The notes beneath the pieces are model-generated. The model saw only the letters and a program-made list of their open reading frames with translations. It did not search any database and had not been told where the DNA came from. Below are positions 43,236 through 54,565 of a stretch of 64,000 nt of DNA, piece by piece (the first letter of the stretch is position 1; every line of letters starts with the position of its first letter). The stretch lies in assembly GCA_027422505.1 (NCBI GenBank), contig JAPQWV010000483.1, forward strand, positions 310,001 through 374,000, read 5' to 3'. The DNA comes from Craterostigma plantagineum (lineage: Eukaryota; Streptophyta; Magnoliopsida; Lamiales; Linderniaceae). Position numbers and translations under genes: made by a program.

Positions 43236-45838
43236 GTGTTAGGATTTCGACCACGCTAGGATTCTAAGACAACGTATTTGCGTATGGTAGAAGCAAACAA
43301 GCGTAAAGTAGAACAAGCGATATAAAGTTCGGCTCTAACGTTAAGCCCACATCCACAACCCCGAAGATAAGCTTTATTGAACCTTTATTGATTACGCAAA
43401 TTGGAATTACAAGAATACATCTTTCTCTCCAATATTTGACTTGTACTCAATGATTCTCTCTGCTTCTGTGTCTTGCTAGCAATCGATGAACCATTCTATG
43501 CTTAAAATAACATCAGTATGCTTTTCATCCACGTCTCTTATTGCTTAGAAATTGTTAACATCCATGACCCACGTATAAGCTGCTTTGCTTCTACATTTAT
43601 TTTTCTATAGAAAGCCTGAAATAGCACTTTTATACGTGGCAACGACTTCATCACCTCATCAACAATCTTCGAAGCTTTTGATGATTTAATCTCTCCAAAA
43701 ATCTCCACCTTAAATCATCATTTAACTCGTTAAAACAGCAACGGATCTCAAATTTACAGATTCCATCCAACTAAACAACTAGCTTCAAATCCCTCCTTCG
43801 ATCACCGTCGAGTTTGCAGATTTCCCGATGCTGAAAGAAACTTCATCTTGAATCTCCAAACTTTCACTCGAACAACTCTCCACCCTCTTTTTCAAAGGGT
43901 GCGCGAGCATCGAGCCTACCTCGAGCATCGTCCTTGAAATCTCTTGCTTGAAGTTGGTCTTGAGCTCACTTCTTCTGAACCGTCTTCCATCTTTGATTCT
44001 TTCGCTTTTTCGAGCCTTTTTTGTTCCTAGCTTCATGGTTTATCTTCTCAAACCATTTACAGCTGAATAACCTGCCACACTTCGACTTCTTGGTAGGTTT
44101 GAAAGACTCACTACACGAATTAACCTCAACGCCGTCATTAATATAAGAAAAATCATCGTCAAGACTCACCTCTTGAACTTGAGAAATTTCAGTTGTCTCG
44201 CCCGTCTTCTGTACCTCGAGAAATTGCTTTTCTGACCTCCCTTGATCCCTCTTCATGCCACTCTCCATTTCTGAGATTTCCGAGCCGTCCAATACGTAGA
44301 TACCGTTCCGCTTGAACCCCTTAAGTACCGCCTTAGAACCCTTAACAATCTTGATCTTTCCAACGTTTGTTTTGGTTGAATATTCAAGATCGTCTAAGGT
44401 TCCTATAGAGATTAAGTTCCGTCTCATCTCCGGGACGTACCTAACTTTCTCGAGCACCTTCTCCTCACCTGAACGCAGCCTCAAGGTAACTGATCCTATG
44501 CCAAGTACTTGACACGCCTTGTCGTTTTCCAAGTGAACTGTTTCACCCTTTACTTCTTTGAAGTTCTTGATCCAAGACCTATTACATGTAATATGAAATG
44601 TACAACCAGAATCGAGAATCCATTCATTACCGACGTCCTTCTTAGTCACCGCAAGGATCTCAGCCGATTCAAAATATTCCTCCTCCGCACTCACGTTGTT
44701 AACCGGGTCTTGACTCGCAGATTTTGGTGTCCTTCCTCGTGGCACTCGTAGCACTAGGATTCCTAAACTTGGACTTCGCTTTCTTCTCATCACTATTTGT
44801 CTTCAACTACACGTTTAAGAGCTCGCCCGGACCATGCCCCTTTTAAGCTTCCCTTTGGAAATTTAGTTGCCTGAGCTTAACGCCGTTTGCACGTCTACAA
44901 GTTTGAGCACACTCCTCCCGTAGAGAAGCGTCTCCTTGAGCGTGTTGAATCCCTTTGGAAGCGAGCATAGCAAAAGTAGCGCTTTGTCTTCCTCTGCGAT
45001 CTCCACCTCGGCATTTTAAAGGTCAAGGATCATTTTGTTGACCACGTCCACTTGATCTTCGATGCTTTGGCCCTCTTGCATCCGAAATGAATATAAGGCC
45101 TGCTTGAGATAGAGTCTCTTCGCCAGGGTCTTTACCATATACAGCTCGTCTAGTTTTTCCACAGGCCATCGGGTGTAGATTCCTTCGAAACCGTTCTTAA
45201 GCACTTAATCACCGAGGCTTGAACGATTGCGTTATGTGCCTTTTCCCGCATTGCCTTCTTAATTTCCGATGCCGTCTCTGTGGGTAGTATGTCCTCTGCT
45301 TTAAGAGCCTCTCCGAGCCCTTGTTGGACTAGCAACGCCTTCATTTTTGTTTTCCATAGCCCAAAATCGTTGTCTCCATTGAATTTCTCCATATCGAATC
45401 TAGCGGCCGCCATATCTTCGAGCCCGTCTTAGATCCACGCTCACCGTTGGGAATTCGACTGATCTCAGATTTGAACAAGTCGACAAAGCAGAAAATAAAA
45501 CGAAGAACACGGGAATTTAACGTGGTCGGACTCAATACGAATCCTACGTCCGCGGGAGAACTCTTCTTCTGTATTTATCATTACAGAGATTGCACATGCA
45601 CTCTCTTGATTACAATATCAAAACTTATGGAGCATTCTCTCTATTTTTTTTCTGATACAAGCTCAGTTCCTCAACCAAATAATGAACTCATTTCTAGTAA
45701 TAAAAAGCCATGTTAAGTGGTAGTTTTCTCCACTCTCAATCACGTGGGCAGTTTCCTTTTTGGCATGTTTTGTCCACTCAGCAACAATGCCAACTTTTTT
45801 TAGTCCATTATCTTATTGTGCTGTGACTAATCTTTACA
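43236..45838 (-). mobile_element. Copia retrotransposon fragment (gag and protease region) in W4 intron 9
   Basis: Inserted right after the exon 9 donor (GTAAGTAATCT) with a TAATCT duplication on both sides (43230-43235, 45839-45844). The minus strand encodes a Tnt1-type gag start FDMEKFNGDNDFGLWKTKMK (near 45400), then ALYSFRMQEGQSIEDQVDVV (near 45070), and a protease-like EWILDSGCTFHITCNRSW (near 44620) with LISIGTLDDLEYS downstream. Stops and frameshifts separate the pieces; no integrase or reverse transcriptase. I could not define two LTRs with confidence. Confidence 0.8.
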
Positions 45839-46158
45839 TAATCTAACATAGACCTCTTTCAATGAAAGAGGTTGTAAACTCTTAGAGCTCTTGAGATGTT
45901 AATTGAAATATATTTGTTTGTGTTTGCGATATTTGAAATCAGAACTTTCTCCGCGTTTGGAGAGAAGGGAAAGTTTATAATTTCGGGCGGCAACGATAAG
46001 TTCGTAAAGGTATGGGATTGGTCGAAGCAAAACGGAGCCAGCGGAGAAGATGCTTCTCTTCTTCGTGCAGATATTAGTCTGACAAGAAAGGTTTTTAGGT
46101 CACATTCAGTAACTCTAACTTGTAGAGTTTCATGAATGAAAAATTAGATCTCGTTTTA

Positions 46159-47233
46159 GGGAGAATACAATTTTTGGTCTCGTATGTTTACCTTAAGGGC
46201 GCTTTTGGTCCCTGATGTTCTCACTTGCCACATTTAGTCTCTCATATTTCTTAATTTGAACCAAATTGGTCCATCCGTTAATTTAGACGGAATTGCAAAA
46301 TTAGCGACGGAATACCGTCGCTAAAAAATGATAAATTAAACATAAAAAATGAGAAAAAATTTACAAAAAAAAAGGAAAAAAAATAAAAAATAGGTAAAAA
46401 TTTCAAAAAAGAGAATATTACTAATAAATTAAATAAAAATATAAATAATAATAAAAATAAATAATAATAAAAATAAATTATAATTTAAAATTTAAAATAA
46501 TAAATATAAATTTAAGATTTTAAAAAGTAAAAAATAAAATATATTTATTTATTAAAAATTAAATAAAAAGGAAAAAATTAAGGATAAAAAATGCCTCTAA
46601 AAGTTTTACGAATACCGTCCCTGCCAAGTTAGTGAGGACATAATCGTCCCAGTTCTCGAATTTTTTTTAACAAATATATTGTGATCAAGAATTTCTTCAA
46701 TTTTCAGTGACATTTTATCCGTTTTATTTTTCACTTATTTTTAGTTTTCAATAAATAAATATTTTGTATTTTTTATTATTTATTATTTATATTTATCATT
46801 TTATTATTTTATAACATTTTTTCTCTATTTTAATAAATAAATAGATTTTTATTTTTTACTTTTTAAATCAATTTATATTTATCATTATTAAATTTTAGTT
46901 TATTATTTTATTTTATAATTTATTTTATTATTATTTATATTTTATTTAGTTTATTAGTAATATTCTCTTTTTGAATTTTTTTTACCTATTTTTTATTTTT
47001 TTCCTTTTTTTTTGAATTTTTTTCATTTTTATGTTTAATTTATCATTTTTATTTTTTCTTTTAGCGACGGAAATTCCGTCGCAATTCCGTTGCTAATTTT
47101 GCAATTCCGTCTAAATTAACGGATGGACAATTTGGTTCAAATTAAGAAATATGAGGAACTAAATGTGGCAAGTGAGAACATGGGGGACCAAAAGCGCCCA
47201 TTGGGTAAACATCGGACCAAATGGTATTCTCCC
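46159..47233. mobile_element. Large foldback / long-TIR element in W4 intron 10
   Basis: 1075 bp beginning GGGAGAATACAATTTTTGGT and ending in its near reverse complement (ACCAAATGGTATTCTCCC). The inverted arms extend well inside, through GCGCTTTTGG, AACCAAATTGGTCCATCCGT, TTAGCGACGG and long A/T tracts, for roughly 380 bp each, so most of the element can fold on itself. No coding capacity. Could be a Mutator-derived MITE; a clean 9-bp duplication is not visible. Confidence 0.75.
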
Positions 47234-47773
47234 TCTATTTTATCTTTCCTTCTGGTGAACATGCTGTGCACGACTCCCTCTGACTCAAGAAAATTGATTG
47301 TTTACAATGTTGTCTGATCTATTAATTCTTTATTTTTTTCGGAATTTAGTGTTGATCTTACTGCGCCATGGTTTGTCTTGCGTTGTTTAGTTTTTTTAGA
47401 ACAGAAGATTATATTGAAAACTGTAATTCGATTCGCGTAACATGTCTTAATCTTAACCAGGCAGAATGATTGCGACGTTAGATATTTCTGTTATTTTATC
47501 TTGGTTGTCGCGACAGTTTTTGTTGAATACAGATAATCAATATTTCACAAATAATCAAATATTGACCCTTATAATATCTTCTTGCAAGAATTGAATTTTT
47601 CCACACTTGCAGTTTGACCTAGTCTTCATTCTTCAAGCTGTCGCTGCTGATAATAGTCTTCATTCTGCTGATAATTAATATTAAATCACGCAGCGCAGAA
47701 TATGTAATCTCATATTCTTCATTACGCACTACATTACTGAATCACTCCCTTTCGATCTGAGTATCTTCTCATT

Positions 47774-49347
47774 ATGGAATTAGGAAACTCAAACTGCGTT
47801 CAAATCTCTGCAACATTAACCATCTCTTCCCTTTGCATAATAAACCTTCTTCTTACATGTTTATCATCATCTACCACTACTACTGATCAGTCGGCCCTTC
47901 TCTCTCTCAAATCCAAACTCACAAATGATCCATACAACATTATCATGCAAAATTGGACAGCTTCATCTCCATTCTGCAGTTGGGTTGGCGTTAAATGCGG
48001 GAAACGACACCACAGCAGAGTCTCATCTTTGAACATCTCTTACATGGGCCTCACAGGCGAAATCCCGCCCCAGCTTGGAAACCTCTCTTTCCTCATCTCT
48101 CTCGACTTTGCAGGTAATAACTTCTTTGGATTGATTCCCGAAGATTTGTCGCGCCTGCGAAGGTTGAGATTCGTAAACATCAGCAAAAATAGCTTCGCCG
48201 GCGAGGTACCTTCTTGCTTTTCTTCCTTGCCTCGGCTCGAGTTCTTATATGTGAATAACAACAGCTTTACGAGCTTGGATTCATTCTTCGCCTCTTTTGC
48301 TAATAATAACGAATCGAAGCTCGACATTTTGGACGTGTCGTTCAACTCTCTCCGGGGTACGATTCCAGAAGCAGTTGGAAATCTGCGCAATCTCAAACGG
48401 CTGATGATGAAGGGCAATCAGTTATCAGGTTTTCTACCTTCTTCGCTTGCCAATTTGACGAGTCTGGTATATCTCAATATGGACAGCAACTACATTGAAG
48501 GGAATTTACCTGAATGGATTGGGAATCTTCGCAGCCTTACTTATTTGAATTTACAAAGAAATCGACTTATCGGTTCGATACCATCGAGCATCTTCAACAT
48601 ATCAACTCTTGAAAATTTAGGCTTGTTTCAGAATCATTTATCCGGTACACTTCCAAATGATATGTGTCTTCGTCTTCCGTTGCTCAGAGGACTTTATTTA
48701 GGAAAGAATGAGATACACGGCAAAATACCGTCAAATATTTCATTGTGCTCTAAGCTTCAAGTTTTATCGGTGCTATATAACAGTTTTTCCGGTACGTACT
48801 CCGTATATTCTGTCATCCAATCACACTTGAGTGTTCTAACCGGTCAATTATGTTGGCACTAAACTCGTTATGGTATGCAGGTCAGATTCCGCGTGCAATA
48901 GGGGAACTTAAGGAGCTTGAGATTCTGAAGTTAGGGATCAATCAACTAAGTGGTTCCGTGCCAATAAATATATATAACATTACCAGTTTGACAATAATTG
49001 ATCTTGCAGCAAATAAGTTTTCAGGCGATCTTCCATCAAAATTTGGTTATTTTCTGCCTAATCTTGAAGAGCTCTATCTTGGAGGCAATGGCTTTGGTGG
49101 AGGTTTTCCAAACTCTATCTTAAATTGCTCTAGACTAACTGATTTAGAGATTGAAAACAACCGTCTCACTGGTCCAATTCCTAGTTCCATAGGAGAGAAT
49201 TTAAGATTCTTACAAGTGTTGGGCTTGGGTGCCAATGGTTTTATCTTGGAGTTGGGTCTTATTTGCACGACTAAGTCGCCCGGTGCGAGGACGAATATGA
49301 AAGACGTCGCTGCCCAACTAAAGAAAATCAGAACACGGCTAACGTAA
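47774..49347 (+). CDS. RLK4: truncated LRR protein made by in-frame internal deletion
   Basis: Exons 47774-48791 and 48881-49347 give an open frame of 494 aa. Signal peptide, LRRNT domain (FCSWVGVKCGKRH) and about 15 LRRs match RLK2 up to LGLGANGF. The sequence then jumps directly to ILELGLICTTKSPGARTNMK and KKIRTRLT, the last part of the kinase C-lobe. The deletion (roughly 2 kb relative to RLK2) removes the remaining LRRs, the membrane span, the G-loop, catalytic loop and DFG, and the third exon's intron. The frame is kept exactly. With a signal peptide and no membrane span the product would be secreted. The conserved TATAAA seen before the other RLKs is ATTAAAT here, so expression is doubtful. 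Structure firm; function unknown. Confidence 0.8.
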
Positions 49348-49461
49348 TTAATGCTACCAGGAAAAAAAACTGCATAATGGTTTATCTAGGATGTTTTTTT
49401 TCCAGTTTGCTTCTGTGCAACTAATTAATGCTAGTGTTTGTATAGTATGTGTCTTCCTCCC

Positions 49462-51786
49462 TTATTTCGAGGTTGCAGTGAGTGCGACTAAGCTCGAATA
49501 TATCCCGTCGCTAATCCTCAGCGGCACTTCTTGCGAACCCATTTCTGCGACGACCCCATTTTTCACCACAGCGATAACATCAGCCCCTTTAACAGTCGAG
49601 AGACGATGATCGTCGTTCTGTTAACCCTAACCCTATCCAGAGCATCCATCACCAAATGCTCAGACTCGGCATCTAATGCGCTCGTCGCCTCGTCGAGCGA
49701 AAGTATTTTAGGGTTTTTGAGGATCACACGAGCTATAGCTACACGCTGCTTCTGACCGCCAGATAACTTTATGCCCCTCTCCCAGACGTAAGTGTTGTAC
49801 CCTTAGGCAATGCTGATACGAAACCGTGTGCGCTTGAAGCTTTTGCAGCTCCGACGATCTCTTCCTCTGACGAAATTCCCAGGTTTCCGTAACATATGTT
49901 GTCTCGAATCGTCTCGTTGAAGAGAATTGGTTCTTGGCTCACTAACCCCATCTGTTGCCTAAGCCAGCTTAGGGTCATCTTACGTATGTCGGCCCCATCC
50001 AAGAATATGTAGCCCGAGTCTTGATCGTAGAACCTTTGCAGTAGGCTTATTACCGTTGATTTACCGCTCCCACTTTCTCCGACGAGTGCGTTTGTCTGGC
50101 GAAATGATGTAAGAACGTTTTTCATTTGCGTGGTGAAAAAGTAAATGGGTGTTATTTGAGCTCAGAAATAAGTAGTACCTTCCCAGCTGATATAACCATG
50201 CTTAGGTCTTTGAAAATGGGAAGGCCTTGTGGGATATCTGAAGCTAACATTCTGGAACATAATTTTGCCTTTTAAAGACTCGATTTTTAGCACATCTTTG
50301 CTGCTCGAATCGATCTTCGGTTTCTGATCTACTATCTCGAATATAGAAGCAATTGCTTCCTTCGACTTCTTGAAATTCGCTAAAAGATTGCTGCTCTGCG
50401 AAATTCCAATGGACGTGACTTGCAGGGCGAAGAACACCTGGAAAAAAAGGCAAGTTTCAACGATGTTATCGATGAATGAATAAACAATAGGTTGTTTTTT
50501 TACCTTAAAAACTTGGATAAATTGCTGGTGATAGTGGTTTGTAAGAATTAGTTCCTACGTAGAAGGAGAAAGAATGTTCGCTGAAGAGAAGGAAATTTGC
50601 ACAGCCTAAGTCTATGCCGCCGACGATTCCATTCCAAATTCCTTGCTTCATGGGAGTCTTACACTTCTGCTGATGGTTTTCCATGAATTTCTCTTCGCAG
50701 CTAAACGAAGCAACCGTTCTTATTCCCCCCACTGCATCGTTAGCCACTTGAGTCGCCTCTTCGTATTTCACCTGAAAAAAACACACATTTCGATAGTTCA
50801 GTCTAACTAATGTCTAAAAAGAAAGCAAAAGAATAACAAAAAATTGGACCTTGTTGTTCCCATCTTGGAGAAGCTTCGTACGTGTAAATCCTTCCATCAA
50901 CATAAGAGGCAAGACGACTACAATGGTGAGCGCAAGCTTCCAATTGATGGCAAAGGTTATTAAAAGCCTTGCCAACGCAGTTGCCCCGTTTTCAACTGCT
51001 AATGATAAAGTGTCGACGACAAGGTTTCTCAGCATCGAAGCATCGGTCGACAGCCTAGCACCTATCGCGCCACTGTAATAAAACAATGTACTTTTACTAC
51101 AAAAGGCAAACGATATGCAACGAAAAGACGAGACTTTTTCGTAACCTCGAGTTAGCAGCGTCGTCGAACCAGCCTATTTCTTGGCGAACGACTTTTTCGA
51201 ACATCAAAGAACGAACCCTTTGGACGAGCTTTCCTCCCGAGATTCCAAACATGAAGTTCTGAATGGGAGTAGAGATTAAGACGAAGGCGCCAACAGCTAC
51301 GAACATCAAATCCCAGAAATTAGAATCCTTCTCAAGTTCGTCACGTCGCTTTGTGAATATCCCAAACGCTCTGGCGAGCATGAACCCAAAAACAGGGTAC
51401 GTTACGCCGTGGTAGGCTGCAGCTATGTACCCTACCAGCAAGGCTGGGCTAGCCTTTTGATGGTCGGCTTGTGCTTATTCGAACCATCAGTTTTACTTCC
51501 TCGGCCTATTTTTTCGTTCTTCTTAGATTCGCGGCTGAGGGCAAATCCAGAAGATAACTGTTCAAAGGATGAAGATCTTCGTTTCGAAGGAGAGTTAGCG
51601 AACGGCCTCCTCTCTTCGGTGTTGAGCTGCGATGAATCGTTATTTTCGTCTGTTCTTCGTTCTTCAGCGCCTTTTCCCTCTTGCATTAGGTTCTTGAATC
51701 AGTTCACTGCGAGCCCCTGCAGATTGAAATAACCTTAGCTGAGTTTGCAGATTGAAATAACCTTAACTTTTCGGACCAAATGTTTT
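49462..51786 (-). pseudogene. ABCB3: ABCB transporter fragment, linker to NBD2
   Basis: Contains the linker (QEGKGAEERR, 51686 downward), TMD2 (LARAFGIFTKRRDELE, GARLSTDASMLRNLV, QVANDAVGGIRTVASFSCEE) and NBD2 ([20 protein letters not shown]), ending LTATSK. In NBD2 there is a one-base loss near 49800 (GTACCCTTAGG against GTATCCCTTAGG in ABCB1) and a 12-bp deletion near 49608 that removes part of the switch-His region. The upstream end stops in an intron at 51786, joined to AP3. A 19-bp stretch (GCAGATTGAAATAACCTTA) is duplicated near the edge at about 51718 and 51750. Confidence 0.85.
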
Positions 51787-52422
51787 AGGCCTACTTGGGC
51801 TCCGCGGTGGAGCACTTCCGCTACCATCCCAAATCAGAGCAACCTCCTTTGTTGACAGAGATTCGCAGGCGTCGTCGACCCTTGAGTTCAACTCCGGCCA
51901 GCCCCAAGATTCCGTCCTCGCGCCGATGCTGAGGAATTCCCTAATAAAGACGTATCACTACGTGGCGCTGACCGGCGTCAGCGTCGGCGGAAGGCCGGTG
52001 AATATCCCGGCGTCCCTCTTCGACATTGGGAACGGACGCGGCGGCGTCATCGTCGATTCCGGCACGGCGATAACGAGGCTCAGGCAGGAGGCGTACGCGC
52101 CGTTCAGGGATGCCTTCAAGGAACTCACGGGGAACCTCCGTTCGTCGGCCGAGGGTTTCTCTCTCTTCGACACTTGCTACGACCTCGCTGGCCTGACCAC
52201 CGTGAAGGTTCCGATGGTGGCGTTTCAGTTCGCCGGCGGAAGGTTTGGGAGCTCAAGGCGGCCAACTATCTGATACCGGTGGACGACGCCGGGAAGTTCT
52301 GCTTCGCCTTCGCGGGAACTTCCGGCGAGCTGTCGATCATCGGCAACGTTCAGCAGCAGGGGACACGTGTCAGCTATGACATGGCGAATAATTATATCGG
52401 TTTTGGTGCTAATAAATGCTAA
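51787..52422 (+). pseudogene. AP3: aspartic protease exon 2 fragment
   Basis: Starts within exon 2 (GGCCTACTTGGGCTC) and lacks exon 1. A 12-bp deletion removes the FSYC segment before VDRDSQ (about 51851). The second active-site loop VIVDSGTAITRL is present, then one G is lost at about 52239 (GGCGGAAGG against GGCGGGAAGG), shifting the last 60 or so residues. More diverged from AP1 than AP2 is. Confidence 0.9.
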
Positions 52423-52989
52423 GTCTCTATTTAAGACTTTAGGTTATCCGCTATGTTCATTGGTGGGATTATATCATATCGAAACATATCTAATAATTTT
52501 AGGAAAAGTGTAATAAATGATGAGAGGTCGCTGATGGTTGAGGTATTTATTGTAGTAATTAATGGTTTGCGGCCCATCACCAAGTGTTTCTTAAATGTTT
52601 ATAGCTACTTTTCTCCTGTGATCTCACTACCACATCTATTTTAAGAAAAACAGAAAGATCAATTTTAGAAGGTTATGTAAATTAATGCATTGTAAAATCA
52701 TACTAATGAAATATTCAAATTTGAATTAATGCGGGTATCTATTTTATTTTCTATTTGCAAGTCATATATTTTACTGAAGTTCTGTTCTACGTACATTCCT
52801 GTGGGGATGTAAAGGTTTATTTATCAATGATGTATGTTATGAAAGTCATAAAATTTGATTCCTTAAAGCCCAAACTCGTGGGCTGTGTTCATTTATACAT
52901 CTCTCTCTCTGTATATATTGAATTTCCGTATACTAAATTGGGTTGGGAGTCTTGGGACTACACTGCTAGAAGTAGACTCATTTCGTTCG
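52423..52989. other. AP3-W5 intergenic region
   Basis: Diverged copy of 8295-8929 with a very short CT tract (about 52900). No other gene. Confidence 0.5.
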
Positions 52990-53399
52990 ATGACTTCAAG
53001 TTCAACAAATATGAGCGAGCTCAGAAAATTGAGAGGTCACGGCGCGGCGGCCACTTGCTGCATCGCTTCTCTCCGCCGGCCTGGCCTCGTCGCAACCGCC
53101 GCCGAGGTAACTGAAATCGCAGGGCAGTCTGTTAAGTTTTTGGAGTGGCAGCTTAACGATCAATGCGATTTTATTTATATGCTTTGTTTTTTTTTATCTA
53201 TGTTTAATTTCTTGGTTTGTGTAGTAGGATGGACGAGTGTGCTGGCACGACTTGCGGTGCGAAGATGTGTTGTTTAGTATGAATGTTGGCAATGAAAACC
53301 CTGTTTCATCGCTATGTTTTAAGCCCGGTAGGTTACGGTTGCCCTTTATGTTCTCTGTTTGGTTTTAGATTGTTAAGCTCTTTGAATTTCTAAGTTGTT

Positions 53400-54200
53400 T
53401 GTTGAGGTTGACAATGTGGAGACCACATTCTCGTCAACATAGTTGTCTGCGAATTGGTCAACCCTCGGTTTTATCTTTCATACCCGAAAAATCGTTTAAC
53501 CTATTTTCGTGGCTTTCCTTTGTATTGTGCAGGACTTAGATAAGGATTAGAAAGGTTCAAACCGTGTGGAATAAGCGTGGGTGAGGAGGAGCGAAACTAG
53601 GAAGCAACATACTAAAAATAGGAGTCTTGAAGCTCAAGACAAGACCAAGCCGTTTGAGGCTTTCCAAGTTAACTTCCAACGGTATATTGAAGTTAGTGGA
53701 CGTTGAGGACATAGTGGACGTTGTGCAAGTCTTTGAGAAGTCGAAGTATTTATACGAGACTTCATTTTTCGTCAAGGGGAGGGAGACGCGAGAACACGAG
53801 CGATATTGAAAAAAGCAGACTTCAAGTCTAAGCGACCATGGGAGTTTCCTTTATTGTTTAGCCTAGTATTCAGTGTGCAGAAGTCTTAGTACTTCGTAGT
53901 CTTTTGTAGAATCGTTTTCGGTTCGTAGTTTTCTAGGCTTGAGTTTTACTATCGAGAGATAGGTGTTTTTGTAATCCATCGTAATAGTGGAATTTCGCCA
54001 TGAGGCACGCAGCAAGTTTCTGACTTGCTGCACAAATTTATATCTCGCGTCTTTACGTTTTTCGTCACTAAGTTACAAGTTTAATCCGCTGTGCGTTATC
54101 TGTGGAGTAAAGTGTTGATCCGACATTACAGTCAACATTTACGTCACCAGTTTTCTACTTAGTGATTTTTACATCCATTTGTAACGGGACCCCCCTTCAT
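53400..54200. mobile_element. LTR-like insertion in W5 intron 2
   Basis: Foreign DNA splits the intron between AATTTCTAAGTT and TTCATTGAAAATTTG, where W4 is continuous. Its first 738 bp run from TGTTGAGGTTGAC to ACAGTCAACA (53400-54137), TG...CA with a short inverted end as in an LTR. About 60 bp follow, ending in ACGGGACCCCCC, which reads as a purine tract on the other strand. This could be one LTR plus a stub of the interior of a minus-strand element. No coding region. Confidence 0.5.
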
Positions 54201-54355
54201 TGTTCATTGAAAATTTGTCGTTGTTATGTCATTAATTATTTTGTGCGTCTGCGAGGTTGTTACGAATTGAAATGATTTGCGTTAAAGAATCAGATAGCAA
54301 TTTTTTTTTATGTAATGATTATTTTGTTTTTTGCATAATATTGGCTCGTTACTTT

Positions 54356-54565
54356 TTTTTTTTGGTAATCGGGGAAAGCCGATGGTGAAACCACGGGGCC
54401 GACTCACTACCTGCTAAACAGGCCGACCAGGTCAATCGCACATGTCTGGGCCCATGTGGGCAGGCTTAGGGAAATGTCACAGGGATGATGTTCGAACACA
54501 GGACCTCTCCCAACATGACGCTAAGCACCTCCCCCTCAGACGGTAGGACTAAGGGCTCATTGGCA
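54356..54565 (-). mobile_element. tRNA-derived SINE in W5 intron 2
   Basis: About 210 bp on the minus strand, ending in a poly-A tail (T-run at the left on the plus strand), flanked by an 11-bp duplication CTCGTTACTTT (54345-54355 and 54566-54576). Near its 5' end it has a box B-like GTGTTCGAACATC and a GAGGTGCTTAGCGTCA region. Target duplication plus tail plus polymerase III-like box support a SINE. Confidence 0.75.

Larger units (their letters stand above)
37053..47317 (+). pseudogene. W4: WD40 gene copy split by several transposons
   Basis: Starts mid exon 2 (ATGAATGTTGGCAATGG, 37053) and keeps exon 3 (about 37262-37326), exon 4 (40734-40808), exon 6 (41021-41036 plus 42221-42262), exon 7 (about 42356), part of exon 8, exon 9 (about 42890-43226), exon 10 (45943-46090) and exon 11 (47255-47317). 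Exon 5 is not seen. Exon 6 is split by the hAT element. About 22 bp including the exon 8 acceptor are deleted (CATATTCTCCAAACTCG). Exon 9 has frame-breaking changes, and the exon 11 acceptor CAG is now CTG. Introns host the other elements. Confidence 0.88.

Noticed and set aside
44312..44751. Plus-strand frames inside the copia fragment at 43236-45838
   Set aside because: Antisense to the protease-region coding strand; no domain.
53557..53809. Open frames within the LTR-like insertion in W5
   Set aside because: Short, on both strands, without any gag, pol or other motif.
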